Source of the DNA: Arthrobacter sp. MYb227
GTDB taxonomy: Bacteria > Actinomycetota > Actinomycetes > Actinomycetales > Micrococcaceae
Length of the DNA stretch: 64,000 nucleotides
Reading direction: 5' to 3'
Assembly (NCBI RefSeq): GCF_002975435.1
Contig: NZ_PCPT01000004.1
Location: 186,001-250,000, forward strand
Under the pieces are notes generated by a model, which was not told the DNA's origin, did not search any database, and saw only the letters and a program-made list of their open reading frames with translations. This document shows positions 27,309-36,112 of this stretch, one piece after another. Numbering within the stretch: the stretch's first letter is position 1; every line of letters begins with the position of its first letter. The translations under genes and the position numbers were made by a program.

Positions 27309-28384
27309 GAGAGTTCCTTTGTCTTGCGGCGCTTTGCTTTGCGGGTCTGGCGGGGATCGAACGCATCGCGTAGGCCATCGCCGAGGAAGTTCACGCTCAG
27401 AGCGATAGCAACGATGATCATACCCGGCCACCAGAAGAGCCATGGCCTGTTGGTGAATGCATTTTGGTACTGGCTAATGAGCAAGCCCAGTGAAGTTTCC
27501 GGAGGCTGAACACCAAAGCCGAGGTAACTCAAGGAGGTTTCCAAGAGAATCGCACCGGCGATGGCGAAGGTCGCGTTGACAACAATAACGCCAACGGTAT
27601 TTGGCAGCAGGTGCTTGAAAATCACACGGCTTGTCTTAGACCCCATAGCCTGTGCCGCAGCTACATACTCCCGTTCTCGCAAGGAGAGAATTTCTCCACG
27701 AACCAGTCGGGCTAGACCCGTCCAAGTCAAAAGGCCAAGCACAAATGCTAAGGCAAATATAGAGCCAGACTTGTTGCCGACCATCTGCGCCAACACAGCG
27801 GCAAGGACCAGCAACGGGATGACAATGAACAGGTCGGTTATGCGCATCAGGACTTCATCAACCCAGCCGCGGAAGTACCCGGCAACGGCACCGATAATGG
27901 CACCAATGAACGTAGCAACCATGCCTACGATCACTGCGATGATGATTGACTTTTGAGTACCACGCATGACAAGGGCAAAATAGTCCTTACCAGTATTGTC
28001 TTGCCCAAATGGACTCTCACCAAAGGCAAGTCCACTACCACCCAGCCAAGTAGGTAAGAGGCTAAGGGTTGGTGCACCACCATTGATAAGTTCTCCGGCT
28101 TTTGAATAGTCTTTATCCCACCAACCTGGGATACCAGCAAAACCAATGGAGCTGAAAGCCATCACCGTAATGAAAACGAGCACCACGCTGGAGATAATTG
28201 CCGGTTTGTGGTTAAGAAAGCGTCGGCGAATAAGTTGGCCTTGGCTTCTAGACTGACTCTCATTTTTAGCCAGCTCGGCGTCTTCAACCTCGGCCAAGGA
28301 AACCACGGGGTGTCCGTCCGGTCCCATTTCTGATTGCATGTTCGATGAACCTCGTAGCTCGTCGTTGTTCTGGTGCTCGCTCAT
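27305..28384 (-). CDS. peptide ABC transporter permease, DppC type (operon 1)
   Basis: A 359-residue membrane protein with about six helices. Its N-terminus is an unusual 45-residue soluble tail rich in Glu/Asn/Gln, then the DppC-type N-terminal helix (PAIISSVVLVFITVMAF). The EAA loop, where the ATPase docks, is EREYVAAAQAMGSKTSRVIFKH. The C-terminus has the SLSYLGFGVQPPETSLG motif of this subfamily. It overlaps the ATPase by 4 bases and the DppB-like gene by 4 bases, so the operon is tightly coupled. Confidence 0.92.
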   Translation of the reverse strand: MSEHQNNDELRGSSNMQSEMGPDGHPVVSLAEVEDAELAKNESQSRSQGQLIRRRFLNHKPAIISSVVLVFITVMAFSSIGFAGIPGWWDKDYSKAGELINGGAPTLSLLPTWLGGSGLAFGESPFGQDNTGKDYFALVMRGTQKSIIIAVIVGMVATFIGAIIGAVAGYFRGWVDEVLMRITDLFIVIPLLVLAAVLAQMVGNKSGSIFALAFVLGLLTWTGLARLVRGEILSLREREYVAAAQAMGSKTSRVIFKHLLPNTVGVIVVNATFAIAGAILLETSLSYLGFGVQPPETSLGLLISQYQNAFTNRPWLFWWPGMIIVAIALSVNFLGDGLRDAFDPRQTRKAKRRKTKELS

Positions 28385-29898
28385 ACCCGGATCCTCGGGT
28401 CAAGCAGTGCGTAGAAGATATCTGCCAACATGTTGAAGAGCACCGCTGCGGTGCCGGTGACTAGGAAAAATGCCATGACAGGGGCCGGATCAATATGCTC
28501 TAGTCCGGTCTTGAACATTTCTCCCATGCCTTTCCAGCCAAAGACCGTCTCGGTGATCACAGCTCCACCGATCAATCCCGCGAAGTCGAATGCGGCGATG
28601 GTAGCAATGGGGATCAAGGCGTTACGGAAAGCGTGCCGAAAGACCACCGTTCGTTCGGAAAGACCCTTGGAGCGAGCGGTACGGATGTAGTCCTGCTGGC
28701 CTACCTCGAGCATCGAGGTTCGGGTATAACGCGAGTAACTTGCCAGGGAGATAATGGCCAGTAGAAGGGTCGGCAGCAATAACTGGGCACCACGGTCCAA
28801 GAAGATTTCCCAGAAACCACCATCGAAGTTAGGTGTTTGGGAACCAATGGTGCCGATGGGACGCGGTTTGAGCGCCAAGAATTCGGGCCAAGCACGGAAG
28901 ATGTGATCGACTGTCGTCAGTCCCGCGGCAACCAGCCCGGTAAAGGCGCTGACCCACATGGCGATCTTGCGAACGCGACCGCCCATAAAGTAGCCAATGG
29001 CTCCGGGAATGATCATCGATAATGCGCCGCCAATGATCAGCAACCACGTACTTGGTGACTCCAACAAGGAGAACGTTGCATAGTAGGCGATGATGCCTAG
29101 ACCCACGGTAATCAAAGCCGGGTAGAGAACTGCCTTATTACGTACTCCCACGGTCATTGCCGTGCCGGAAAGCGCAACGGCTAGGGAAAGGATAATGATG
29201 CCCACTAGGCCCAGCTGTGGGTAGCGGAAGAAGTTCAGCCAGAGCAGATACGGGATTGCCACACCGACGAAGGCCGCCGAGACGGCGAAGGTAATGATGC
29301 GGCGTTTGAGGTCACCGGCGAGGAAGACCTGCATGAGGAAACCAAAGAGCAATGCGATGACGATAATTTGAACCATCGATATGTCTGGCTCTTTGATCCA
29401 GTCATTGTACCCAATGGCCATGTATTCCTTGAGCATCACGGCTGCCCAGAAGACCGGCAGTGAGAAGAACAAAAAGGTCAGGAAGGTAACGCCGTAGTCG
29501 AGGCCCGAGTACTGGCGTACCGCAGTGAGAACACCGATGGCAATGCCGAAGATTGCTGCGAGCACCGTAGCCAAGATGACGAGTCTAAGTGTTGAGGAGG
29601 CTGCTACAGCAAGGAGGTCATTGACGTTTTGTCCCTGGATATTTGTGCCTAGGTCACAGGCACCACCGAAGCACTTACCGACTCCTGTGAGCCAGTCCCA
29701 GTACCGCGCGTACCAGGGCTGGTCTAGGTTCATGTATTCGACGCGTTGAGCCATGAGATGTTCACGGTTATCAGCGGTACTCTCACGCAGGTCTTGTAGC
29801 GGGTCACCGGAGTTAATCACCAGGACGTAGAGGAGGAAGGAAGCCGCGAGCAAAATGCCCAGCGAAGCCCCAAGCCTCTTAATAATAAATTTCAGCAC
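28381..29898 (-). CDS. peptide ABC transporter permease, DppB type with long insertion (operon 1)
   Basis: A 505-residue permease, compared with 308 for its homologue in the second operon. The N-terminus (FIIKRLGASLGILLAASFLLY) and the C-terminal EAA loop (DYIRTARSKGLSERTVVFRH) with the final ALLDPRIRV are standard DppB. About 190 extra residues (roughly 165-350) hold about six added hydrophobic segments, such as MVQIIVIALLFGFLMQVFLA and SMIIPGAIGYFMGGRV. The start is a GTG followed by the first helix. Length variants of DppB are known in actinobacteria; the function of the added helices is unknown. Confidence 0.9.
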   Translation of the reverse strand: MLKFIIKRLGASLGILLAASFLLYVLVINSGDPLQDLRESTADNREHLMAQRVEYMNLDQPWYARYWDWLTGVGKCFGGACDLGTNIQGQNVNDLLAVAASSTLRLVILATVLAAIFGIAIGVLTAVRQYSGLDYGVTFLTFLFFSLPVFWAAVMLKEYMAIGYNDWIKEPDISMVQIIVIALLFGFLMQVFLAGDLKRRIITFAVSAAFVGVAIPYLLWLNFFRYPQLGLVGIIILSLAVALSGTAMTVGVRNKAVLYPALITVGLGIIAYYATFSLLESPSTWLLIIGGALSMIIPGAIGYFMGGRVRKIAMWVSAFTGLVAAGLTTVDHIFRAWPEFLALKPRPIGTIGSQTPNFDGGFWEIFLDRGAQLLLPTLLLAIISLASYSRYTRTSMLEVGQQDYIRTARSKGLSERTVVFRHAFRNALIPIATIAAFDFAGLIGGAVITETVFGWKGMGEMFKTGLEHIDPAPVMAFFLVTGTAAVLFNMLADIFYALLDPRIRV

Positions 29899-29954
29899 TG
29901 CTGTTTCTTACCTTTCCGTCTTTGTCCGCCCCGGCAGGTTGTGCCAACACGGGC

Positions 29955-29988
29955 GTGTGGGGCCCGGCTTGATGGCCGAGCCCCACAC
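29955..29988 (-). ncRNA. intercistronic hairpin in peptide operon 1
   Basis: GTGTGGGGC (29955-29963) and GCCCCACAC (29980-29988) enclose an inner GGC/GCC pairing. It lies between the binding-protein stop (30016) and the first permease. No T-run follows on the transcribed strand. It probably stabilises the upstream message or partly terminates, raising binding-protein level. Confidence 0.6.
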
Positions 29989-30015
29989 TAAGACGCTGAA
30001 TCTGCCTGTGGGCAA

Positions 30016-31839
30016 TTACTCAGCGCGGACCCACTGCTCCGCGTTCCAGACGATCTGCGACTGGGTTGCGGTGTGGCGCACGTTCTTGATGTCAGCCGAG
30101 GAGGCGGACAGACCCGGGTGTGCGAAGACCGGAATGCCGAAGAGGTTATCCCACAGCAACTTCTCGATGTTCTTCATTTCGGTTGCGTGAACTGCCGGAT
30201 CCATCGAGGTAGCCAGGCGCTCCCAAGCTGCGTCAATGTCCTTGTTGGAGAACTTGCCGTAGTTCTGTGGCTTGCCGGTGGCGTAGATGTTCTGACCCGA
30301 GGTGATCTGGCCCGAACCTGCCCAAGCGAACAGCGCAACGTCGTAGTCGCCACGTTCCTGGGTGCCGCCCGGTGCGAAGAACTTCGGATCTCCCGCGTCA
30401 ACAACTTCGAAGCCCGCAGCATCACACGAGGACTTGATCAGTGCTACCTGGTCGGTACGGCGCGGGTTAGGTGCCGAGTAACCGATACGAACCTTGGTTC
30501 CGGTAGCGTTCTGCTCTTCAAGGATCTTCTTGGCGCCTTCTACGTCGACGTTGTCGTAACGGCCGTCGTAGGAGAATGCGACTACATCCTTGTAGTTAGC
30601 CTGGAACGGGAAGACTTCACGAGCGTTAAGCACGATGGCGTCCGGGTTCAGCGGCTTGATCAGGTTATCGACGATCAGCTGGCGAGGTACGCACTTGGCG
30701 AAGGCCTGGCGCAGTTCGAGCGAATCCTTGAATGCGGCCTTGTCACCGAAGTTGAAGTCAAGGTGCTCCCAGGTCATGGTGTCACCCTGCTGGATGTTGA
30801 CCTTGTCGCCGAGCTTCTGCAGCTGTGCCAGGGTATCGACGGTCGGCTGCGGGGCAATCACGTTGAGTTCGCCGTTATCCAATGCCTGAACCATGGCGCC
30901 ATCGTCGATGAAGCGGAAGGTCAAGGTCTTGGTTGCTGCCGGGGTGCCGTAGTAGTTCTCGTTGGCTTCCAGGGTGACCGATTCGCCTGCGGTCCAGCTC
31001 TTGAGCTTGTAGGGGCCCGAGGACGGGATCAGGTCTGCTGCCGGGAGGGTACCTGGCTTGGTGGTCCAGCCGGTGTTCCAGAATTCTGCGGCCTTGACAA
31101 GCTTGGTTGCATCGCCGGCGCGGATTGCGTCAACGAGCTCCGCGGTGGACATGCCACCCTGCTTGGCAACAACGTGTGCCGGTGCGCCGAGCCAGGACTG
31201 AATCTGCCAGTCCGGATCCGGGTTCTTGAAGGTGACGGTGAATTCCTTGGCGTCTGCTGCGCCTTCCGGACCCTTAGGAACAGTGCCGCCAAGGTCAGCG
31301 GATACCGAGTCGAAGAGAAGCTTCGGCTCGCCCTTGGAGTCCTTGCCATTGGTCAGGTTGGCATTCTGGGTTGCCCAGGCCAGTACCGCATCCGCGGCGG
31401 TGATCTGGGTTCCGTCGGACCATTTGGCCTCGGGGTTGATGGTGTACTTGATGGTTAGCGGATCGTCGCTAACCTTCTCGTAGGAACCAATGTCCTTGTT
31501 CTGGTAAATGACACCGTCGGTGCCGAAGTACGAGAAGCCTGCAAGTACTCGGTCGGTAATTGCCGAGTTGTAAGTGCTGTAGGTCTGCGGAGTGTTGGAG
31601 TTATATCCAATGAACTCCGGTGCGCCCACCGATACCTTGATGGTGTCGTCCTTGGTAGTGATATCACCAAGGTCAGCAAGACCGGTGTTTGTTGGTTCTA
31701 CGGTGTTTGTGCCACCACTGGTTTCCGACGGCTTAGCCGATTCGGACGGACCTGCCTGACCTCCAGGTGCACAAGCAGATAGTGCCAGTGCGAGCGCAGC
31801 GCCTACTGCTACTGCCTTCGAAATACGCTGAACACGCAT
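30016..31839 (-). CDS. peptide ABC transporter substrate-binding lipoprotein (operon 1)
   Basis: A 607-residue family 5 extracellular binding protein. The signal peptide ends in the lipobox LSAC (Cys about 23), followed by a Gly/Ser/Glu linker. LTIKYTINPEAKWSDGTQITAADAVLAW is the standard family motif region; its core, AKWSDGTQITAADAVL, sits about residue 135-150. It captures peptides and delivers them to the permeases. RBS is TAAGGAGGAG right before the ATG. It heads the first operon; the gene for the second operon's counterpart is at 36113-37783. Confidence 0.93.
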   Translation of the reverse strand: MRVQRISKAVAVGAALALALSACAPGGQAGPSESAKPSETSGGTNTVEPTNTGLADLGDITTKDDTIKVSVGAPEFIGYNSNTPQTYSTYNSAITDRVLAGFSYFGTDGVIYQNKDIGSYEKVSDDPLTIKYTINPEAKWSDGTQITAADAVLAWATQNANLTNGKDSKGEPKLLFDSVSADLGGTVPKGPEGAADAKEFTVTFKNPDPDWQIQSWLGAPAHVVAKQGGMSTAELVDAIRAGDATKLVKAAEFWNTGWTTKPGTLPAADLIPSSGPYKLKSWTAGESVTLEANENYYGTPAATKTLTFRFIDDGAMVQALDNGELNVIAPQPTVDTLAQLQKLGDKVNIQQGDTMTWEHLDFNFGDKAAFKDSLELRQAFAKCVPRQLIVDNLIKPLNPDAIVLNAREVFPFQANYKDVVAFSYDGRYDNVDVEGAKKILEEQNATGTKVRIGYSAPNPRRTDQVALIKSSCDAAGFEVVDAGDPKFFAPGGTQERGDYDVALFAWAGSGQITSGQNIYATGKPQNYGKFSNKDIDAAWERLATSMDPAVHATEMKNIEKLLWDNLFGIPVFAHPGLSASSADIKNVRHTATQSQIVWNAEQWVRAE

Positions 31840-32055
31840 TTCTCCTCCTTATAGCTTGAAATTCGTGATGTCGGATTTTCATCCAAACGCGGACCACGCT
31901 CACGTGCGCTACCCCACATTCAAGAACCATAGCGTTGATCGCGCCAGATGGATATAAAAATGTCGCTTCACATTTATTACGCCTTGGACACGATTTTCTA
32001 CCGCGCACCACTCCCACATAACACCCAAATAAACGTGATACCCGATACACCCGCG

Positions 32056-32087
32056 AAAACTCAAGGGTTTACTTCACATTGAGTTTT
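32056..32087. promoter_or_regulatory. inverted repeat upstream of binding protein 1
   Basis: AAAACTCAA (32056-32064) and TTGAGTTTT (32079-32087) are exact complements 14 bases apart, in the 31840-32225 promoter gap of operon 1. It could be an operator. The rest of this gap shows no gene. Confidence 0.4.
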
Positions 32088-32225
32088 ACCAATTACTACC
32101 CACAAGTAGGTAAAGTGCGAGCGTCGCGAAACATAACAGTTTGGCAACATCGGCAAAAGTTACGCCCCGCACCCCTAAATCCGCGTAATCACGTAGATTG
32201 TTGAACAATTACTTCCATGCAAAAA

Positions 32226-32268
32226 CGGTGGGTGGTGAGGACTCACATCGAGTCCTCACCACCCACCG
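32226..32268 (-). terminator. strong rho-independent terminator of peptide operon 2
   Basis: CGGTGGGTGGTGAGGACTC (32226-32244) and its exact complement (32250-32268) form a 19-base stem with a 5-base loop. On the minus strand it is followed by TTTTTGC. It lies 41 bases after the stop of the second ATPase gene. Confidence 0.9.
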
Positions 32269-32309
32269 CTCGGGTATTACCTGCCCCTTTTAGGGAATAC
32301 GCCCAAATA

Positions 32310-34007
32310 CTAGATCAAGAGTGTGGCACCAGGGATCGCCCCCAGAAGGTTCCGTGTGTACTCCTGTTGCGGATTATTGAACACTTCATCGGTGCTCGAA
32401 TGCTCAACAATCTTCCCGTGCTGCATCACGCACACATCATCTGCAATCTGCCGCACCACAGCAAGATCATGAGTGATGAATAAGTAGGTGAGTCCCAGAT
32501 TTTTTTGCAATTCATTAAGCAGGTTCAAAATCTGGGCCTGAACCAACACATCAAGGGCTGAAACCGCCTCATCGCAAATGATCACCTCCGGCTGCAAGGC
32601 AAGGGCACGGGCAATGGCAATACGCTGACGCTGTCCGCCGGAGAGCTCGTTGGGGAACCGATACATCGTCGAGGAAGGCATCGAAACATGGCTCAGCAAT
32701 TCCTTCACCCTGTTTTGACGGGATTTCGAATCCCCCATGCCGTGAATGCGCAACGGCTCTTCAATCGTCCGATAAATGCTGTACATCGGATCCAAGGAAC
32801 CATAGGGGTCCTGGAAAATTGGTTGTACACGCCTCCGGAACTTGAAGAGCTCAGATTCGGGTTGCTCGTTCATCACCATGCCGTCAAAGCTGATGGTTCC
32901 GGCGGTTGGTTTGAGCAGATTCAAGACCATCTGAGCAACGGTTGATTTACCCGAACCCGACTCCCCCACAATCGCTGTGGTGGTTCCACGCTTCACCGAG
33001 AACGTCACATCATCAACGGCCGTAAAGTCGATGCTCTTACCCAGGCTCTTGCGAAGTTTAAAGACCTTGGTCAGGTTCTTAATCTCCAACACGTCATCAC
33101 CGGCCTTCGAATGCACGGGCTTTTCCACGGCATTGGCTTCCACTGCTTCATTCAGGGAGTGGGTTTGTAAACGCTTAGATGCCAGCGACGGAGCCGAGGC
33201 AACAAGCCGCTGGGTATAAGGGTGCTTTGGATTGCGCAATATTTCTAGCGCTGGACCGGATTCCACCACCTGCCCCTTGTACATGACTACAACCTTTTCG
33301 GCGCGTTCGGCGGCCAACCCCAAATCGTGGGTAATCAGCAGCACGGCGGTACCAAGTTCGGTAGTTAACCGTTCTAGATGGTCAAGAATCTGTTGTTGGA
33401 CCGTCACATCCAACGCACTTGTAGGTTCATCGGCAATCAGCAAGCGCGGGCGGCAGGCAAGGCCAATGGCAATCAGCGCACGTTGACGCATGCCACCGGA
33501 GAATTCGTGCGGATACTGGTTGGCTCGAGTTGCAGCGTTGGGCAGGCCTGCCTCGGCGAGCACCTCGGCAACACGTTCCTTGGCGTTATCTCCCGCAAGC
33601 CCGTTGGCTTTGAGAGTTTCCTTCACCTGAAACCCGATCTTCCACACAGGATTGAGGTTTGACATAGGGTCTTGCGGCACCATGCCAATCGAGTTACCGC
33701 GCAGCTCAATGATTCGCTTATCGCTGACATTTGTAATGTCTTCGCCATCAAAAATGATTTGCCCGCCGGTGACCTTGCCATTGCCCGGAAGCAAACCAAT
33801 AGCAGAGAGTGCCGTCGTCGATTTTCCGGATCCCGATTCCCCAACAATCGCTACAGTTTCACCGGGCATGATACTCAGATGAGCGTTACGCACCGCATAG
33901 ACGGGGCCTTCGGGGGTATTGAAGGTAATGGCAAGATCTTTGATTTCCAGTAGAGGACGATCCGCATCGAATGTTGACACCGATGGCTCCTTGTTTCGTT
34001 CAGTCAT
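32310..34007 (-). CDS. peptide ABC transporter, fused two-domain ATPase (operon 2)
   Basis: A 565-residue fused DppD-DppF-like protein. The first domain has GESGSGKSTTALS, FSGGMRQRALIAIGL and LLIADEPTSALD; the second has GESGSGKSTVAQM, LSGGQRQRIAIARAL and VIICDEAVSALD, in which the usual DEP of the second Walker B is DEA. The ATG at 34007 follows the DppC-type gene with a 4-base gap (34008-34011). It powers the permeases of operon 2. The pair with the operon 1 ATPase suggests an old duplication of the whole transporter. Confidence 0.94.
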   Translation of the reverse strand: MTERNKEPSVSTFDADRPLLEIKDLAITFNTPEGPVYAVRNAHLSIMPGETVAIVGESGSGKSTTALSAIGLLPGNGKVTGGQIIFDGEDITNVSDKRIIELRGNSIGMVPQDPMSNLNPVWKIGFQVKETLKANGLAGDNAKERVAEVLAEAGLPNAATRANQYPHEFSGGMRQRALIAIGLACRPRLLIADEPTSALDVTVQQQILDHLERLTTELGTAVLLITHDLGLAAERAEKVVVMYKGQVVESGPALEILRNPKHPYTQRLVASAPSLASKRLQTHSLNEAVEANAVEKPVHSKAGDDVLEIKNLTKVFKLRKSLGKSIDFTAVDDVTFSVKRGTTTAIVGESGSGKSTVAQMVLNLLKPTAGTISFDGMVMNEQPESELFKFRRRVQPIFQDPYGSLDPMYSIYRTIEEPLRIHGMGDSKSRQNRVKELLSHVSMPSSTMYRFPNELSGGQRQRIAIARALALQPEVIICDEAVSALDVLVQAQILNLLNELQKNLGLTYLFITHDLAVVRQIADDVCVMQHGKIVEHSSTDEVFNNPQQEYTRNLLGAIPGATLLI

Positions 34008-34011
34008 GGTG

Positions 34012-35025
34012 TTATCCCTTGCGTGATTTCGGATCCAGTGCGTCACGCACAGCGTCACCGAGCATGATGAAGCTAAGCACCGTGACCGACAGTGCGAGTG
34101 CGGGCCACATCAGAATTGCTGGGTTATTGCGCAGCGAGATCTGGGCCGAGGCGATATCGTTGCCCCAACTCATGATGCTCGGCGGCAAGCCTACGCCAAG
34201 GAATGAAAGCGTTGCCTCGGCAACAATGTAGATGCCCAACGAGATCGTGGCGATCACGATAATCGGAGCCAGTGAGTTCGGCACCACGTGTTTCACAAGC
34301 GTCTTGAATTTTGACAGACCCAACGCTCGCGATGCCATGACATAGTCCGAGTTCTTCGCCTCGATGACGGCACCTCGGGTAATTCGGGCAAGCTGCGGCC
34401 AGCCGAAAATGGTCAGGGTGATAATTACCGTCCAGATGCTCTTGTTATCGCGGAATGCCGGAAGTTGCATGATGATGATGGCTCCCAGGATGAGCGGTAA
34501 GGCAAAGAAGATATCTGTAATGCGTGCCAAGACAGCATCCAGCCAGCCACCGTAGTAGCCTGCCAGTGCGCCCAAGGCACCGCCGATAATGACCACGAAG
34601 ATGGTGGTGAACAGGCCAACAAGCACCGAGGCCCTAGCACCAAAGATGATCCTGGCGTAGATATCGCAGCCCTGGAAGGTGAACCCCAGCGGATGCCCCG
34701 CTGCCGGTCCTTTACGGGCGTTAGAGAGCGTACATGATGTCGGATCCGTATGCGTGAACAACTGCGGGAATACGGCAACCGCAATGACAAGAAGAATCAG
34801 GATCGCCGAAATAATGAACAGCGGCTGCTTGCGCAGTGAGCGCCACGCCTGTGCCCACATGCTCAACGGGACTGCGCTTTCGTCGACCTTGTCCACGTCT
34901 TGAAGCGGGGTATCTTCCAAACGCGCCACGTAATGCTCTATTTTGCGTGTCGAAACTTTCCCGGAGCGTATGCGCTGTGCTGCGCCTTCCGGTTCAATAA
35001 TTTCTGGGGTTGGATTCTCAGGCAT
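34012..35025 (-). CDS. peptide ABC transporter permease, DppC type (operon 2)
   Basis: A 337-residue permease with a 60-residue soluble N-terminus, about six helices, the EAA loop AKNSDYVMASRALGLSKFKT and the DppC-type TLSFLGVGLPPSIMSWGN near the end. Start chosen as the ATG at 35025 that begins MPENPTPE; it overlaps the DppB-like gene by 8 bases. It is followed closely by the fused ATPase. Confidence 0.92.
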   Translation of the reverse strand: MPENPTPEIIEPEGAAQRIRSGKVSTRKIEHYVARLEDTPLQDVDKVDESAVPLSMWAQAWRSLRKQPLFIISAILILLVIAVAVFPQLFTHTDPTSCTLSNARKGPAAGHPLGFTFQGCDIYARIIFGARASVLVGLFTTIFVVIIGGALGALAGYYGGWLDAVLARITDIFFALPLILGAIIIMQLPAFRDNKSIWTVIITLTIFGWPQLARITRGAVIEAKNSDYVMASRALGLSKFKTLVKHVVPNSLAPIIVIATISLGIYIVAEATLSFLGVGLPPSIMSWGNDIASAQISLRNNPAILMWPALALSVTVLSFIMLGDAVRDALDPKSRKG

Positions 35026-35944
35026 ACCGGATCCTTGGGTCGAGCCATGCGTACAGTAAGTCGACGACGAGGTTGGCGAGAACAAATACGAGTACCAGCA
35101 CGCTGACAACTGCAACCACCGTTGGGGTCTCACCTTTAAGGATAGATAGGTAGAGCAGGTTACCGACGCCTGGAACATTGAAAATACCTTCGGTCACGAT
35201 GGCACCACCCATGAGGGAGCCAAGATCCGCACCGAGGAAGGTGACTACCGGGATCATTGAGTTGCGAACGATATGCACAACTACAACGCGGCGACGAGAA
35301 AGCCCCTTCGCGGTAGCCGTCCGCACATAATCTGCGTTCTTGTTTTCAATCACCGAGGTGCGGGTCAAACGAATCACGTAGGCCAGCGATACCAAACCCA
35401 AGACAAGCGCCGGCAGTATCAAATCGCTCCACGGAGCGCCAGGACTCACCGTGGGTTTGGCCCAGGCGAGTTTCACACCGACAACAAATTGCAGGATGAA
35501 GCCCAAAACGAAGGTTGGTACTGCAATAACAATCAGCGAGGCAATCAAGACGGTTGAGTCAAAGAGCTTGCCCTTGCGCAAACCTGCAATGACACCAAAA
35601 ATGATGCCGAAGAATGCCTCAAAAACCAGTGCCATGATCGCCAGTCGTGCGGTAACGGGGAAGGCTCGGCCAATCACGTCCGAAACGGGCTGTCCGGAAA
35701 ACGTTTCGCCCAGATCGAAACTGAGCAGATTTTTCAGGTACAGCAGGTACTGCATCCAAAACGGCTTGTCGAGGTTGTATTGAGCGGTGAGTGCGGCTTC
35801 AACCGCCGGACTCATCGGTTTGCCGCCCGAAAGCGCTGCGATGGGATTACCCGGTGTTGCGAAAACGAGGAAATACACAAGCAGCGTTGCCCCAAGGAAA
35901 ACGGGAATCAACTGCAAGAATCTCAGGAGAGTAAAACGGATCAT
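35018..35944 (-). CDS. peptide ABC transporter permease, DppB type (operon 2)
   Basis: A 308-residue permease of standard DppB length. Features: FTLLRFLQLIPVFLGATLLVY first helix, the FVGDLGETFSGQPV-like SFDLGETFSGQPVSDV segment, the EAA loop DYVRTATAKGLSRRRVVVVH and the LLYAWLDPRIRY end. It forms the transmembrane channel together with the DppC-type partner. It starts downstream of the binding protein gene with two hairpins in the gap. Confidence 0.92.
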   Translation of the reverse strand: MIRFTLLRFLQLIPVFLGATLLVYFLVFATPGNPIAALSGGKPMSPAVEAALTAQYNLDKPFWMQYLLYLKNLLSFDLGETFSGQPVSDVIGRAFPVTARLAIMALVFEAFFGIIFGVIAGLRKGKLFDSTVLIASLIVIAVPTFVLGFILQFVVGVKLAWAKPTVSPGAPWSDLILPALVLGLVSLAYVIRLTRTSVIENKNADYVRTATAKGLSRRRVVVVHIVRNSMIPVVTFLGADLGSLMGGAIVTEGIFNVPGVGNLLYLSILKGETPTVVAVVSVLVLVFVLANLVVDLLYAWLDPRIRYA

Positions 35945-36027
35945 GGGGTCGCCACCCGTTTAGCTGCGGCGAAGATCGGGTCGATCAAGGTGCTACTCCT
36001 TGTAAGGAAGCAAAGTTGCGGGCTCGT

Positions 36028-36088
36028 ACTTCACAACGGTTACCTGTGAAGTAAGTGAGGGGAACCCTTCTGGGGCTCCCCTCACTTA
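36028..36088 (-). ncRNA. two hairpins between binding protein 2 and its permease
   Basis: TAAGTGAGGGGA (36052-36063) pairs with TCCCCTCACTTA (36077-36088), and downstream ACTTCACA (36028-36035) pairs with TGTGAAGT (36045-36052). They follow the binding-protein stop (36113). Such hairpins protect the upstream message or attenuate the downstream genes. Confidence 0.65.
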
Positions 36089-36112
36089 GGAATTCGAATG
36101 TGTGGAAGTTGG

